Below the pieces are notes generated by a model. It did no database searches and was not told the origin of the DNA. It worked only from the letters and a program-made list of their open reading frames with translations. 64,000 bases of DNA from Nakamurella sp040546275 (GTDB lineage Bacteria; Actinomycetota; Actinomycetes; Mycobacteriales; Nakamurellaceae): NCBI RefSeq assembly GCF_040546275.1, contig NZ_JBEPNO010000012.1:1-64000 (forward strand). Reading direction: 5' to 3'. The position numbers and the translations under genes are program-made. Below are positions 41,327 to 50,511 of this stretch, piece after piece (position 1 is the first letter of the stretch; each line of letters opens with the position of its first letter).

Positions 41327-42249
41327 GCCGGGAGTTTCTGCGACGTCACAGCCGTCGAACTGCAGGCGGCGGCGGGCTGGTTGCCGGTCATCTTGCAGAG
41401 CACGGCCGTCATCATGTTGGCTGCCCCGAGCGCGCCCTTGGCCACGTCCGAGCCGGGATTCTGGAGGTCGGCGATGATCTGGGTCTGGGTGAGACCTTTG
41501 AGGGCCGTGGGCAGGTAGGACGCCCCGATGGTCACGTACTTGTTGCCGAAGTCGACGAACGGAATGCTGCCGGTCTGGCTGTCGTAGGTCGTGACCAACG
41601 CCTGATCCGCGGCGGTGGGAGTCTCCAGGGGCGTGTAGCCCTTGCTGATGTCACTCGCGTCGACCGGGATGTTCGTCGTCTCCTCGACGCCGGTGAACGA
41701 CAGCAGCGAGCTGGTGTAGGTGGCGCCGTGGAACGACACGGTCGCTGTACTCGGATAGCTATCGATGGAGGAGGACGTCGTGGCGCCCAGCCCGGTGAAA
41801 GTCCCGAAGCGGGAGAGCGCGGCCACCACGGCCCATCGTTGGGCGGCGCAGAACGGGCAGTACTCGGCCCCGATGTAGACCACGCGCGGCTTGCCATCGG
41901 CGGTGAGTGCCGCGCCGGTGACGGCCGTCGGCGCCGAGACGCCGCTGCCGGCGCCCACCGTGTCGAAAGTGGCAGCGGGAATGCTGCCGAGAGACTTCGC
42001 CGCTGCCGCATCCAACGCGGTGGACGGTGAACCTGTTGCCGCGACCGGCTTCTGATTGGCCTTGACCACGACGAACCCGACGACGATCAGGATCACGATC
42101 AGGACCGGCGCGCCGATCGAGATCAACATGCGCCTCCGCCGGTCCTTCTTCTGCTGCTCCTCGCGGCGAAGTCGAGCCTGTTCACGTGCGGCTGCTGTCG
42201 CCGAAGACCTCGATTTCCCCGCCGGTTTCCGCGGACTGCTGCTGCTCAC
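41323..42249 (-). CDS. DUF929-type membrane-anchored thioredoxin-fold protein (DsbA-like)
   Basis: The product is 308 residues from GTG 42249. A basic cytoplasmic region with a Lys/Arg/Glu-rich helix precedes one membrane segment (ISIGAPVLIVILIVVGFVVV). The outer domain contains AEYCPFCAAQRW, a CxxC thiol site, and a cis-Pro region SIPFVDFGN. It should introduce disulfide bonds into exported proteins and be recycled by the VKOR partner, with whose gene it overlaps by four bases. The assignment rests on the CPFC motif and operon pairing. Confidence 0.82.
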   Translation of the reverse strand: MSSSSPRKPAGKSRSSATAAAREQARLRREEQQKKDRRRRMLISIGAPVLIVILIVVGFVVVKANQKPVAATGSPSTALDAAAAKSLGSIPAATFDTVGAGSGVSAPTAVTGAALTADGKPRVVYIGAEYCPFCAAQRWAVVAALSRFGTFTGLGATTSSSIDSYPSTATVSFHGATYTSSLLSFTGVEETTNIPVDASDISKGYTPLETPTAADQALVTTYDSQTGSIPFVDFGNKYVTIGASYLPTALKGLTQTQIIADLQNPGSDVAKGALGAANMMTAVLCKMTGNQPAAACSSTAVTSQKLPA

Positions 42250-42575
42250 CTGACCGCACCTTCGTTCCCGCCGCTGTTGGGGTTCCTCGAACGCAGATCC
42301 TATGGCCAGCGGCCGTAGGGTCCCGGTAGGGAGACGTGCTGCCTCGATAGACACCAGCGTGCACGAAAGGGCTGCGAGCCGCGTCGGGGAGCGGTGGGAA
42401 ACGTCAGTGACGAGAACCGCCGCCGCTGCGCTGTTGAACGAACGGCGGCCCCGGCACCTGGGGTCCGAGCAGTCAATCCACGTTCCCCATGAAGCCAGTA
42501 CCCCACTTGGCCCAGCCCACACCCGGGCCTCTCGACCGGGCGGCTTCCGGGCCGTGTGATCGGCCTCTCGAGGCG
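42250..42575. other. Intergenic stretch without a recognised gene
   Basis: These 326 bases lie between the start of the thioredoxin-fold gene and the 3' end of the membrane-protein gene; both genes are on the minus strand. Open frames here are short and resemble no family. I found no tRNA cloverleaf, repeat or clear promoter, although the promoter of the thioredoxin-fold/VKOR operon must lie in the left part. Confidence 0.5.
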
Positions 42576-43250
42576 TCAGTGGGCCAGCGTCTTGAGGAAG
42601 ACGACCAGGACACCGAGCAGCATGATCGCGACGACCAGCAAGGTTGTGGCCCACCACCGCAGCGAGGCGCTCCGGACCGCGAGGAAGGCGAAGACGCCCA
42701 TCTCCGCAACCAGCACCCAGACGCCCAGCCAGACCGCGGTGTGCACCGTCAGGAGTCCGAGTCCGGACAGAACCAGGAAGAGCAGCGGCAGGGCCGATGC
42801 GGCCATGATCTGACCCGAGACCCAGAACATGTGCCGAACCGATTTGATCCCGGGCATGGACTGGTGCGCACCGATGTGTGCGACGAACTCGGCGAGCACG
42901 CTTGCAGCCCACAGGCCACCGGTCGCCACCAGGACGTCCACCAACTTCTCCCACGGGTGATCGAGCTCCTGGTTGCCGGTGATGACCAGCAGGGTCGACA
43001 AGCACGAGATGGACCCGTAGATGCGTTCGCGCAGCGCAGACGCGGCAACGTCCGCCGTCAGACCTGTCGGGCGGCGGCTGCCTGTCGCGTTCTGTGCACC
43101 GGGAGCGCCGGCCGATGCTTCGGGCTTGGCGCTCGGTGTTCCGGGCGTGCCAGTGGTGGTGTCGACCGTGCCGGTCGTCCGGTCCGCCGGCCTGCCGACC
43201 GATTCGGCGCTCGTGCTCACGTCAGGGAGTGAACCAGTTCCGTCGCTCAC
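42576..43250 (-). CDS. Membrane protein of unknown function
   Basis: The product is 224 residues. The first 75 residues are a Thr/Ala/Gly/Pro-rich, probably disordered cytoplasmic tail. About five hydrophobic segments follow, including LVDVLVATGGLWAASVLAEF and WATTLLVVAIMLLGVLVVFL. I do not recognise a family or catalytic motif. It lies 31 bases downstream of the S41 peptidase gene on the same strand and could be co-transcribed. Confidence 0.7.
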   Translation of the reverse strand: MSDGTGSLPDVSTSAESVGRPADRTTGTVDTTTGTPGTPSAKPEASAGAPGAQNATGSRRPTGLTADVAASALRERIYGSISCLSTLLVITGNQELDHPWEKLVDVLVATGGLWAASVLAEFVAHIGAHQSMPGIKSVRHMFWVSGQIMAASALPLLFLVLSGLGLLTVHTAVWLGVWVLVAEMGVFAFLAVRSASLRWWATTLLVVAIMLLGVLVVFLKTLAH

Positions 43251-43281
43251 CGGGCAACCGTCCTATCGGGTGCCTCCGACC

Positions 43282-44739
43282 TCAGCGCTGTACCCAGGTG
43301 ACCAGGGCGTCCTGATCCAGTGGGCCATCGCCATTGAAAGCCGGGTACGGAATGTCGACTGGAAGCCCGTTCCCTTCGACGCAGCGGCCCTCCCGGTCGT
43401 AGGTCAGGGCACAGCTGATGGTGAGTCGGGTGTCGTGGGTGAGCGCCATCGACCGCGGTCGGCCGGACCCGCCGCACGAGGGTTCCCCTGCGACCAGAAC
43501 GTGCGGGAGGCCCTGCAGACCCAGCAGGAAGTCCTCGCTCGCGGAGCAGGTCAACCCGTCGGTCAGTACGACAACCTCACCGCGCCAATGGTTTCCTCTC
43601 GAATCGTCGGAGGGCGGCCTGCCGTGCAGCGTCTGTCGCTCGCCCAGCTGCCCAGTCCCCGTCGAGTACCGGATGGTGCCGAGCGCGGTCTCGGCGCGAA
43701 GGAATCTGTCTCTGGTCGAAGTGGCCAGGGCCAGGTTTCCGCCGGCGTTTCCGCGGAGATCGACCACGAGGAGTTCACAGTCCGTCAACGATTCCAGCGC
43801 AGCATCAATTCGTCGGCTCGTGTTGATCGGATCGGTCCACGAGGAAATGCGCAGGTATCCGGACGCACGGCTGAGTCGTCGCCAGCTGACGGTCGCCGGC
43901 CCGGTGCTGGTGAGCGGCCCGGTAGTGGTCGCCGGTGCGGGGCGTTCTGTCCACGTCACGTGCCCTCCGCCGGGCGACTGTGCGATGAAGACGCGTGGGT
44001 TTGGAAAAGGCGTCGCCAGCAGCCGTCTGCCGGCCACGAGCGCTGCGGCGTGCGCCGGAGCACCTGATCTTGCTGACCACTCTGCTGGGCGCTCGTCGAC
44101 GAGCGTCCATCCTGCGCGTGCGCCGGCCTCGTGGGCGGCGCTTCCGGCTGGGATCCGGACCAACGTCGCTGCCGAACCATCGATGCTCACTGCATACGGC
44201 GGGTGGAACATCGCCGTGGTGCTGTGCACCCAGGTGTGGACGTCGCGAAGCTGCGCGGTCCAGGCCTGCAGTGTCGCGAGCGGATCGACGGCGTGGCGCA
44301 CCGGCGGGGCGTATTCCGCACAGATCGACTTCCACGCGAACCCTCGCTGCTCGAGTGCGGGAAAGCTGCCGGTGATCTCGGCCGTTACCCGCTCGATCAC
44401 GCCTGATCTGTCCCGGGCAGGTCTGTCGGCGGCTTCTCGGCCCCCGCTCCTGACGACGGTGTGGAGCAGGCTCATCGTGGCCAGCAGACCATCCGGTCCG
44501 GCGGCCGTCGAGCGGAGTTGTTGCGTCTGCGGATCCCACTCGAGTGTCGGCTCGGCGGTCGGTGCCATCGACATCCGCCAGCGCGGGCCGTGGCCCGGAT
44601 CCTTGGCTGTGACGGTCACGGACACACCGATGGCCGCCTCGAACTCGGCCTTCTCGGCCGTGAGCAGCGGCATCATGTCTTCGAGTTCGGTCGGCACCAC
44701 CATGGTCATCGGGACATCCGACCGCAGCCCTGGAAGCAT
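43282..44739 (-). CDS. S41-family peptidase (C-terminal processing protease type)
   Basis: The product is 485 residues. A degenerate PDZ-like region (TLVRIPAGSAAHEAGARAGW) sits in the middle. The S41 core follows: YLRISSW, LLVVDLRGNAGG and the nucleophile region LTDGLTCSASEDFLLGLQ with the probable catalytic Ser. No signal peptide is visible, so it may be cytoplasmic, like tricorn-type or hydrolase-like members. The Lys of the CtpA dyad is not obvious. ATG 44709, ten codons in, is an alternative start. The native substrate is unknown. Confidence 0.8.
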   Translation of the reverse strand: MLPGLRSDVPMTMVVPTELEDMMPLLTAEKAEFEAAIGVSVTVTAKDPGHGPRWRMSMAPTAEPTLEWDPQTQQLRSTAAGPDGLLATMSLLHTVVRSGGREAADRPARDRSGVIERVTAEITGSFPALEQRGFAWKSICAEYAPPVRHAVDPLATLQAWTAQLRDVHTWVHSTTAMFHPPYAVSIDGSAATLVRIPAGSAAHEAGARAGWTLVDERPAEWSARSGAPAHAAALVAGRRLLATPFPNPRVFIAQSPGGGHVTWTERPAPATTTGPLTSTGPATVSWRRLSRASGYLRISSWTDPINTSRRIDAALESLTDCELLVVDLRGNAGGNLALATSTRDRFLRAETALGTIRYSTGTGQLGERQTLHGRPPSDDSRGNHWRGEVVVLTDGLTCSASEDFLLGLQGLPHVLVAGEPSCGGSGRPRSMALTHDTRLTISCALTYDREGRCVEGNGLPVDIPYPAFNGDGPLDQDALVTWVQR

Positions 44740-44798
44740 GCGCCGACCGTAGCCCCGGTCTCGGTGACCTCGTGCTCACAGCGCACTTCGACTGTTGC

Positions 44799-45062
44799 CT
44801 ACTGACCGAAGCTGAGCCTGAGCCGGCCGTTGATCAGCTCGTTGATGCGCTTGCGGAGGTGGCCCAGCTTGGAAGCATCCGGCAGCGGTTCGTCCAGGAG
44901 CAGCGTCCTTCGAAGATCCGTCCCGCCGCGGCTGTCGGCGGGCAGGTCGAAGTGGATCAACGCGTCCGGCCGGGAGGGCCACATCGACGTCCAGACGATC
45001 GACAGCTGATCTGTGGTTGCTCGACCTTGGGCTGACTGATGTGTCAGGTCGGAGGCAGGCAT
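44799..45062 (-). pseudogene. Probable 3' remnant of a conserved actinobacterial gene
   Basis: The frame reads 87 residues ending RKRINELINGRLRLSFGQ before TAG. The block from WTSMWPSRPDALIHFDLP onward looks like the C-terminal half of a conserved small protein. The upstream part loses that quality and runs into the repeat array at 45109. No plausible ribosome binding site precedes the ATG at 45062. The likeliest reading is a gene truncated at its 5' end; a genuine short protein cannot be excluded. I do not recognise a function. Confidence 0.4.
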
Positions 45063-45108
45063 GACGGAGGGGAAATGCTCGTCCGCGAGGAGTACCAGCC
45101 ATTGCTGC

Positions 45109-45235
45109 GCTGATCAACTTCGACCGCTGCCGCGCTGATCAACTTCGCCCGCTGCCGCGCTGATCAACTTCCCGCGCATCCTCGCTGATCAACCTCGCAG
45201 GCGCTGATCAACTTCGCAGGCGCTCATCAACTTGC
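45109..45235. repeat. Six-copy repeat array with GCTGATCAACTT core
   Basis: The core GCTGATCAACTT (small variants in the fourth and last copies) begins at 45109, 45134, 45159, 45184, 45203 and 45222. Spacing is 25, 25, 25, 19 and 19 bases. TGATCA is itself a palindrome. The array sits in the gap between the gene remnant and the HNH endonuclease gene. A 29-base copy related to the last two units recurs at 59662. The units are too short and too similar throughout to be CRISPR repeats and spacers. Confidence 0.85.
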
Positions 45236-45370
45236 CGATTTTGGGAATGGTGAGACAGAAATAGACGACTTCGTACGCGCCGTCACAGATGATCAGCGCA
45301 ATCGGCCAGCATTTGCGTCGCTGAAACATCGACGGCCACCGCCGTATTCCCGCGAAAAGGGGAACTGTCG

Positions 45371-47224
45371 GTGCCCCGATATAACGTCTTGTTCATGAAG
45401 GACACCGCATTCCCCGACACCCAGCAGACCCAGGACCTGCTGCACCTCGCGCTGCGGGTCGTCGGGCAACTGCGGGAAACGCAGTGGTGGCGAATCCAAC
45501 ACGCCGACATGCTCACCCTCGGCAAGCAACTGCAGCAACTGGCCAACCGGGTGTACACCGCCAACGTCCACCTCGCCGGCGAACTGGACGGCGAGAACAT
45601 CGCCACCAAATACGGGTGCACCTGCACCGCGGCGCTGCTGCGGCAAAAGTTCAACATCTCCCCCGCCGAAGCCTACGGCCGGGTCAACGCCGCCCGGCAG
45701 GTCCTCCCCCGCGAGACCGACACCGGCGCCGTCCTACCACCGGCAATGCCCGCCCTGGCGGCCGCGATGGCCGCCGGCACCCTCACTGGCGAACACATCA
45801 AACTGATCACCGCCACCATGACCAAACTCCCCACCCTGCTGCCGGTGGAGGACCTGGAATTCTGGGAGGACTTCCTCGTCGACCACGCCACCCGGCTGGA
45901 CCCCAACCCCTTCGAGAAGGTCTGCCGCAGCGTCCTGGACAAAGCCGACCCCGACGGGGACCTGGACGAGGAAACCGCCGCCGCCAAGATGGAATTCAGC
46001 TTCGGACGCCGCAACCTGCGCACCGGGTTGACCCCGATCAAAGGGCAACTGGACGACTACAGCGTCGAAGTGGTCAAAAAGGCCATCGACGGACTGTCCG
46101 CACCCCACCCCAGCACCACCACCCCCACCACCGGCAGCGGCAGCACCGGCACCAGCAGCGGCAGCGAGACCGACAGCACCTACAGCACCGCCAGCACCGC
46201 CAGCACCGGCGGCACCGACAGCACCGACAGCACCGACAGCACCGACAGCACCGACAGCACCGACAGCACCGCCAGCACGGACCGTGAGAACTGCGCTGCG
46301 ACAGATCCTTCCGCCCGCGTCGACGACGAGGACGATGCCGACATCGAGGACGACCACGATCATGCCGACGTCGAGGACGACCACCATCATGCCGACGGAT
46401 TCACGCGCGACAGCGGCAACGCCGACAGCGACGCGGACCCGATCGTCCCGAACACCGACACCGACACCGAACCCGACACCGACGGAGGTTCGGGTACCGA
46501 CGGAGGTTCGGGTGCCGAGGCTTCCGGTGCCAGCAACGCCCACCCCGCCGGAACCGGAACCGGGACCGGTGCCGGGACCGGTGCCGGTGCCGGTGCCGGT
46601 GGCAAACCCGGCGCCCGGACCCACTGCGGGACGAAGGTGCGGGACCCGAGGTCGCCGGCGAACCGCCGCGCCCACGCCCTCATCGTGGCGCTCCGCGGGT
46701 TCCTGGACGCGGGCCTGGGACCGACCCAGGGCGGCGAACGGCCCCACATCACGATGGTGATGAACTGGGACGTCGTGAAAGGCGCGCTGACCTCCGCCGG
46801 GTACGACTCCGGCGGGGCGATCACCGCCGCCCAAGCCCGAAAATTCCTGTGCGACGCGCAGATCATCCCGGCCATCCTGGACAGCAAAAGTGAAGTGCTG
46901 GACATCGGGCGGGAACGCCGCACCTTCCCACTCGCCATACGCCGCGCCATCACCCTGCGGGACGGCGGATGCATCTGGCCCGGATGTGACAGACCACCCG
47001 GCTGGTGCGACTGCCACCACGTTGATTGGTGGCACCGAGACGGCGGCAACACCAGCTACAAAGGCGGTGTTCTGTTCTGCCCGTGCCATCACACCGAAAT
47101 CCACAAAGGCGAATGGGTCGTGCAGATGGGCGACGACGGAATACCGGAGCTGATTCCACCGAAATGGATGGACTCGGAGCAAAAACCCCAGCGCAACAAC
47201 ATGCACCGACCCATGGGGGTGTAG
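45371..47224 (+). CDS. DUF222 / HNH endonuclease domain protein
   Basis: The product is 617 residues. GTG 45371 has an AAGGGA tract 7 bases upstream; ATG 45395 lacks one. The N-terminal DUF222 (13E12-like) region spans about 20-240. A low-complexity middle of about 170 residues holds Asp-Ser-Thr triplet repeats, an acidic His-rich block and Gly-Thr repeats. The C-terminal HNH nuclease is intact: DGGCIWPGCDRP, CDCHHVDWWHRDGGNT, then LFCPCHHTEIHKG. These proteins occur in many copies in actinobacteria and have been linked to mobile DNA; the cellular role is unclear. The repeats make the middle prone to length change. Confidence 0.9.
   Translation: MPRYNVLFMKDTAFPDTQQTQDLLHLALRVVGQLRETQWWRIQHADMLTLGKQLQQLANRVYTANVHLAGELDGENIATKYGCTCTAALLRQKFNISPAEAYGRVNAARQVLPRETDTGAVLPPAMPALAAAMAAGTLTGEHIKLITATMTKLPTLLPVEDLEFWEDFLVDHATRLDPNPFEKVCRSVLDKADPDGDLDEETAAAKMEFSFGRRNLRTGLTPIKGQLDDYSVEVVKKAIDGLSAPHPSTTTPTTGSGSTGTSSGSETDSTYSTASTASTGGTDSTDSTDSTDSTDSTDSTASTDRENCAATDPSARVDDEDDADIEDDHDHADVEDDHHHADGFTRDSGNADSDADPIVPNTDTDTEPDTDGGSGTDGGSGAEASGASNAHPAGTGTGTGAGTGAGAGAGGKPGARTHCGTKVRDPRSPANRRAHALIVALRGFLDAGLGPTQGGERPHITMVMNWDVVKGALTSAGYDSGGAITAAQARKFLCDAQIIPAILDSKSEVLDIGRERRTFPLAIRRAITLRDGGCIWPGCDRPPGWCDCHHVDWWHRDGGNTSYKGGVLFCPCHHTEIHKGEWVVQMGDDGIPELIPPKWMDSEQKPQRNNMHRPMGV
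46189..46275 (+). repeat. In-frame 9-base tandem repeats coding Asp-Ser-Thr
   Basis: ACCGACAGC is repeated at least six times in a row within the HNH gene, after looser ACCGCCAGC copies. It encodes a Ser/Thr/Asp spacer. The limits given are approximate because the flanks grade into related triplets. Confidence 0.8.
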
Positions 47225-47376
47225 CGGCCGATGTTCTGGTCCGAGCTGCCGTCGCTTTGATTGTTGGAACCGATGGTGCTCCAACGGATTGGCCCCGGGA
47301 GTGTCCGGTGGGAAGATTTCAGCGGACAGGCCGGCCCGACCGGCGCCAAGAGTCACCTGATGAACGGATATTCCGG

Positions 47377-48306
47377 ATGACCGGACCAGAGCACCCCGAG
47401 CACCCAGAGCACCCAGAGCACCCCGAGCCCACAGAACAACCAGAGCCCCCTCAGGCCGAGGCGGACGCGCCACTGCTGGGCATCACCGGTTCGACCGGCA
47501 TAGTGGGGCGGATGGTCGCCGATCTGCTGGCTGCTACCGGCACGCATCAACGGTTGCTGGTCCGCGACCGAGTTCGGGCGCCGAACATCGCGAACTCCGA
47601 GATCGCGGTGACCGACTACTCCGATTCGGCAACCGCTCTCGCGGCACTGAAGGGGGTCCGCACGTTGTTCATGGTGTCGGCCGCGGAGGCGCAGGACAGG
47701 GTCCGGCAGCACTGCACCTTCATCGACGCTGCGGTATCAGCCGGGGTGCAGAACCTCGTCTACCTGTCGTTCTACGCAGCTGCCGCAGAGTCCACGTTCA
47801 CCCTCGGCCGGGACCACTGGGCCACCGAGGAGCACCTCCGGTCGACCGGGATCAACCACGTCATCCTTCGCGACAACCTCTACCTCGACTTCCTACCGGG
47901 TCTTGTCGGTGAGGACGGCGCCATCCGTGGACCCGCTGGAGACGGCCGGGTCGCTGCGGTCGCTCAGCGGGACATCGCGACCGCCGCGGCGAGCATCCTG
48001 CTGGACCCAACGGATCATCTCGGCCGCACCTACGCGTTGACCGGCCCGGAGGCCCTGTCGCTCGCTGAAGTGGCGGACATCGTCGGGACTGCGGAGGGCC
48101 GAACCGTGCGCTACATCGAGGAGACCGTGGGGGAGGCCTACGCGTCGCGTCAGTCCTACGGAGCGCCGCCCTGGCAGGTCGACGCCTGGGTCAGCACGTA
48201 CACATCGATCGCCGTCGGCGAGATGGCCGGCATCAGCGACGACGTGCGGTTGCTCACCGGCCGTGCTCCGACCTCGCTGCGGGAGTTGCTCGGGGCGGGC
48301 AACTGA
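47377..48306 (+). CDS. NmrA-like NAD(P)-binding SDR family protein
   Basis: The product is 309 residues. ATG 47377 is followed by a short Glu-His-Pro repeat (about 20 residues) and then the nucleotide-binding motif LLGITGSTGIVGR. The rest resembles atypical SDRs such as NmrA and quinone oxidoreductase QOR2: LVYLSFYAA, HLRSTGINHVILRDNLYLDF and a C-terminal substrate lid. It lacks a classical YxxxK. It may be a redox sensor or an NADPH-dependent reductase. The EHP repeat lies outside the family domain, so an internal start cannot be ruled out. Confidence 0.82.
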   Translation: MTGPEHPEHPEHPEHPEPTEQPEPPQAEADAPLLGITGSTGIVGRMVADLLAATGTHQRLLVRDRVRAPNIANSEIAVTDYSDSATALAALKGVRTLFMVSAAEAQDRVRQHCTFIDAAVSAGVQNLVYLSFYAAAAESTFTLGRDHWATEEHLRSTGINHVILRDNLYLDFLPGLVGEDGAIRGPAGDGRVAAVAQRDIATAAASILLDPTDHLGRTYALTGPEALSLAEVADIVGTAEGRTVRYIEETVGEAYASRQSYGAPPWQVDAWVSTYTSIAVGEMAGISDDVRLLTGRAPTSLRELLGAGN

Positions 48307-48414
48307 CCGGAAATCTCCGTTGGTGAGCACGGCTAGCATCGAACAACAGGCCCCGGGACCCACCGGGACCGAACCGGGGACGCATGGGCGTCCCACTGAA
48401 CAAGGAGTTCCCTC

Positions 48415-50511
48415 GTGTCCGTCGCCGTTCATTCCCCCGCAGCTGCGCGCGTGAGGATCCCGGCCGGCACGACTGCCTCACACGCGGTGGGGGAGGCGGG
48501 GCTTCCACGGAACGGGTCGAACGCCGTCATCGTCGTGCGGGACGAGTCCGGGCAACTGCGCGATCTGGCCTGGACCCCGTCTGCTGATGCCGAGGTCGAA
48601 CCGATCGCCGCGAACACCGAGGATGGGCGCTCCGTCATCCGGCATTCGGCCGCCCACGTGCTCGCGCAGGCCGTCCAGCAGCAGTTCCCGGAGGCGAAGC
48701 TCGGAATCGGTCCGCCGATCCGAGACGGCTTCTACTACGACTTCAATGTCGAGAAGCCATTCACCCCCGAAGATCTGGTTGCGCTCGAGAAGCGGATGAA
48801 GCAGATCGTCAAGGCCGGGCAACGGTTCTCACGCCGCGTCTACCCCTCGGCAGGAGAGGCGCGCGCCGAACTCGCGAACGAGCCTTTCAAGCTGGAACTC
48901 GTCGACCTCAAGTCGGACAACAGCGTCGACACCACCGAGATCATGGAACTCGGTGCCGGTGAGCTGACCGCCTACGACAACCTCCACGCGCACACCGGTG
49001 AACGGATCTGGGGCGACCTGTGCCGCGGGCCGCACCTGCCGACCACCAAGCACATCCCGGCCTTCAAGCTGACCAAGTCGTCGGCCGCCTATTGGCGTGG
49101 GGACCAGAAGAACGCCGGCATGCAACGCATCTATGGCACAGCCTGGGAGGATCAGGAGGCCATGGACGCCTACCTCTTGGCGCAAGCCGAGGCCGAACGT
49201 CGCGACCACCGCAAGCTGGGCAACGAGCTGGATCTCTTCAGCTTCCCCGACCAGCTCGGTTCCGGCCTTGCGGTGTTCCATCCCAAGGGCGGCATCATCC
49301 GGAACGAGATGGAGCAGTACTCGCGGCTGCGGCACATCCAGGCGGGTTACGAGTTCGTCAACACCCCGCACATCACCAAGGGTCAGCTGTACGAGACCTC
49401 GGGCCACCTCGACTGGTACCGGGAGGGCATGTTCCCGGCCATGCACCTGGACGCCGAATACAACGACGACGGGACAGTGCGCAAGCCTGGCCAGGACTAC
49501 TACCTGAAGCCGATGAACTGCCCGATGCACAATTTGATCTTCGACGCGCGGGGCCGTTCCTACCGCGAACTCCCGTTGCGGCTCTTCGAGTTCGGCACCG
49601 TCTACCGGAACGAGCCGTCCGGTGTGATCCACGGGCTGACCAGGGCCCGCGGGTTCACCCAGGACGATGCGCACATCTACTGCACCCGCGAGCAGATGCG
49701 CGACGAACTGGCCAGCCTGCTGCAGTTCGTGCTGAACCTGCTCAAGGACTACGGCCTTGACGACTTCTACCTGGAGCTGTCCACCCGCAACCCGGAGAAG
49801 TCCGTCGGCGACGACGCCACCTGGGAGGAGGCCACCGCCACTTTGGCCGAGGTGGCCACCGCCTCCGGGCTTGAACTCGTCCCGGACCCCGAGGGCGCGG
49901 CGTTCTACGGTCCGAAGATCTCGGTGCAGGCCCGGGACGCGATCGGCCGGACCTGGCAGATGTCGACCATCCAGCTCGACTTCAACCTGCCGGAACGCTT
50001 CGAGCTCGAGTACTCCGCAGCCGACGGCACCCGGCAGCGGCCGGTGATGATCCATCGTGCACTCTTCGGTTCCATCGAGCGGTTCTTCGGTGTGCTCACC
50101 GAGAACTATGCGGGTGCGTTCCCGGCCTGGTTGTCGCCGGTGCAGGTGGTGGGAATCCCGGTCGCGGAGGCATTCGGGGAGCACCTCGAGGCGGTTGCGC
50201 TGTCGGCCAAGGCCCTGGGCGTCAGGTTCCAGGTCGACCATTCGGACGACCGGATGCAGAAGAAGATCCGCAACCACACCACCGGCAAGGTGCCGTTCAT
50301 GCTCCTGGCCGGGGCGAACGACGCCGAGAACGCCGCGGTGTCCTTCCGGTTCCGCGACGGGTCCCAGATCAATGGTGTGCCGGTCGCCCACGCTGTCTCC
50401 GCCATCCAGAGTTGGATCGCACGCCGGATCAATCTCTCCCCCGACAGCGAGAACTTCGCCGGGATCCTTGCGGAAGTCGGTGGGGGAGACCCGCAGGTTC
50501 TCGGTGGCTGA
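48415..50511 (+). CDS. thrS: Threonyl-tRNA synthetase
   Basis: The product is 698 residues from GTG 48415, with AAGGAG a few bases upstream. It contains a TGS domain (about 1-75) and an editing domain with HSAAHVLAQA near residue 77. The class II catalytic core has the motif 2 arginine in RNEPSGVIHGLTRARGF and the zinc-ligand region NCPMHN. The anticodon-binding domain follows. It charges tRNA-Thr and removes mischarged serine. It heads a block in the same order as mycobacterial thrS - Rv2613c - pgsA1 - Rv2611c - pimA - Rv2609c. The HIT-protein gene begins eight bases before its stop ends. Confidence 0.97.
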   Translation: MSVAVHSPAAARVRIPAGTTASHAVGEAGLPRNGSNAVIVVRDESGQLRDLAWTPSADAEVEPIAANTEDGRSVIRHSAAHVLAQAVQQQFPEAKLGIGPPIRDGFYYDFNVEKPFTPEDLVALEKRMKQIVKAGQRFSRRVYPSAGEARAELANEPFKLELVDLKSDNSVDTTEIMELGAGELTAYDNLHAHTGERIWGDLCRGPHLPTTKHIPAFKLTKSSAAYWRGDQKNAGMQRIYGTAWEDQEAMDAYLLAQAEAERRDHRKLGNELDLFSFPDQLGSGLAVFHPKGGIIRNEMEQYSRLRHIQAGYEFVNTPHITKGQLYETSGHLDWYREGMFPAMHLDAEYNDDGTVRKPGQDYYLKPMNCPMHNLIFDARGRSYRELPLRLFEFGTVYRNEPSGVIHGLTRARGFTQDDAHIYCTREQMRDELASLLQFVLNLLKDYGLDDFYLELSTRNPEKSVGDDATWEEATATLAEVATASGLELVPDPEGAAFYGPKISVQARDAIGRTWQMSTIQLDFNLPERFELEYSAADGTRQRPVMIHRALFGSIERFFGVLTENYAGAFPAWLSPVQVVGIPVAEAFGEHLEAVALSAKALGVRFQVDHSDDRMQKKIRNHTTGKVPFMLLAGANDAENAAVSFRFRDGSQINGVPVAHAVSAIQSWIARRINLSPDSENFAGILAEVGGGDPQVLGG

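Noticed and set aside
42250..42575. Possible tRNA or small gene in the gap
   Set aside because: I found no cloverleaf with matching stems, and short frames lack family resemblance.
45109..45235. CRISPR array
   Set aside because: Units repeat every 25 or 19 bases with no variable spacers, and no cas gene is near.
45734..47473. 579-codon minus-strand frame opposite the HNH gene
   Set aside because: Its Gly/Val/Ala-rich translation mirrors the repeats of the sense strand; the sense frame has complete DUF222 and HNH motifs.
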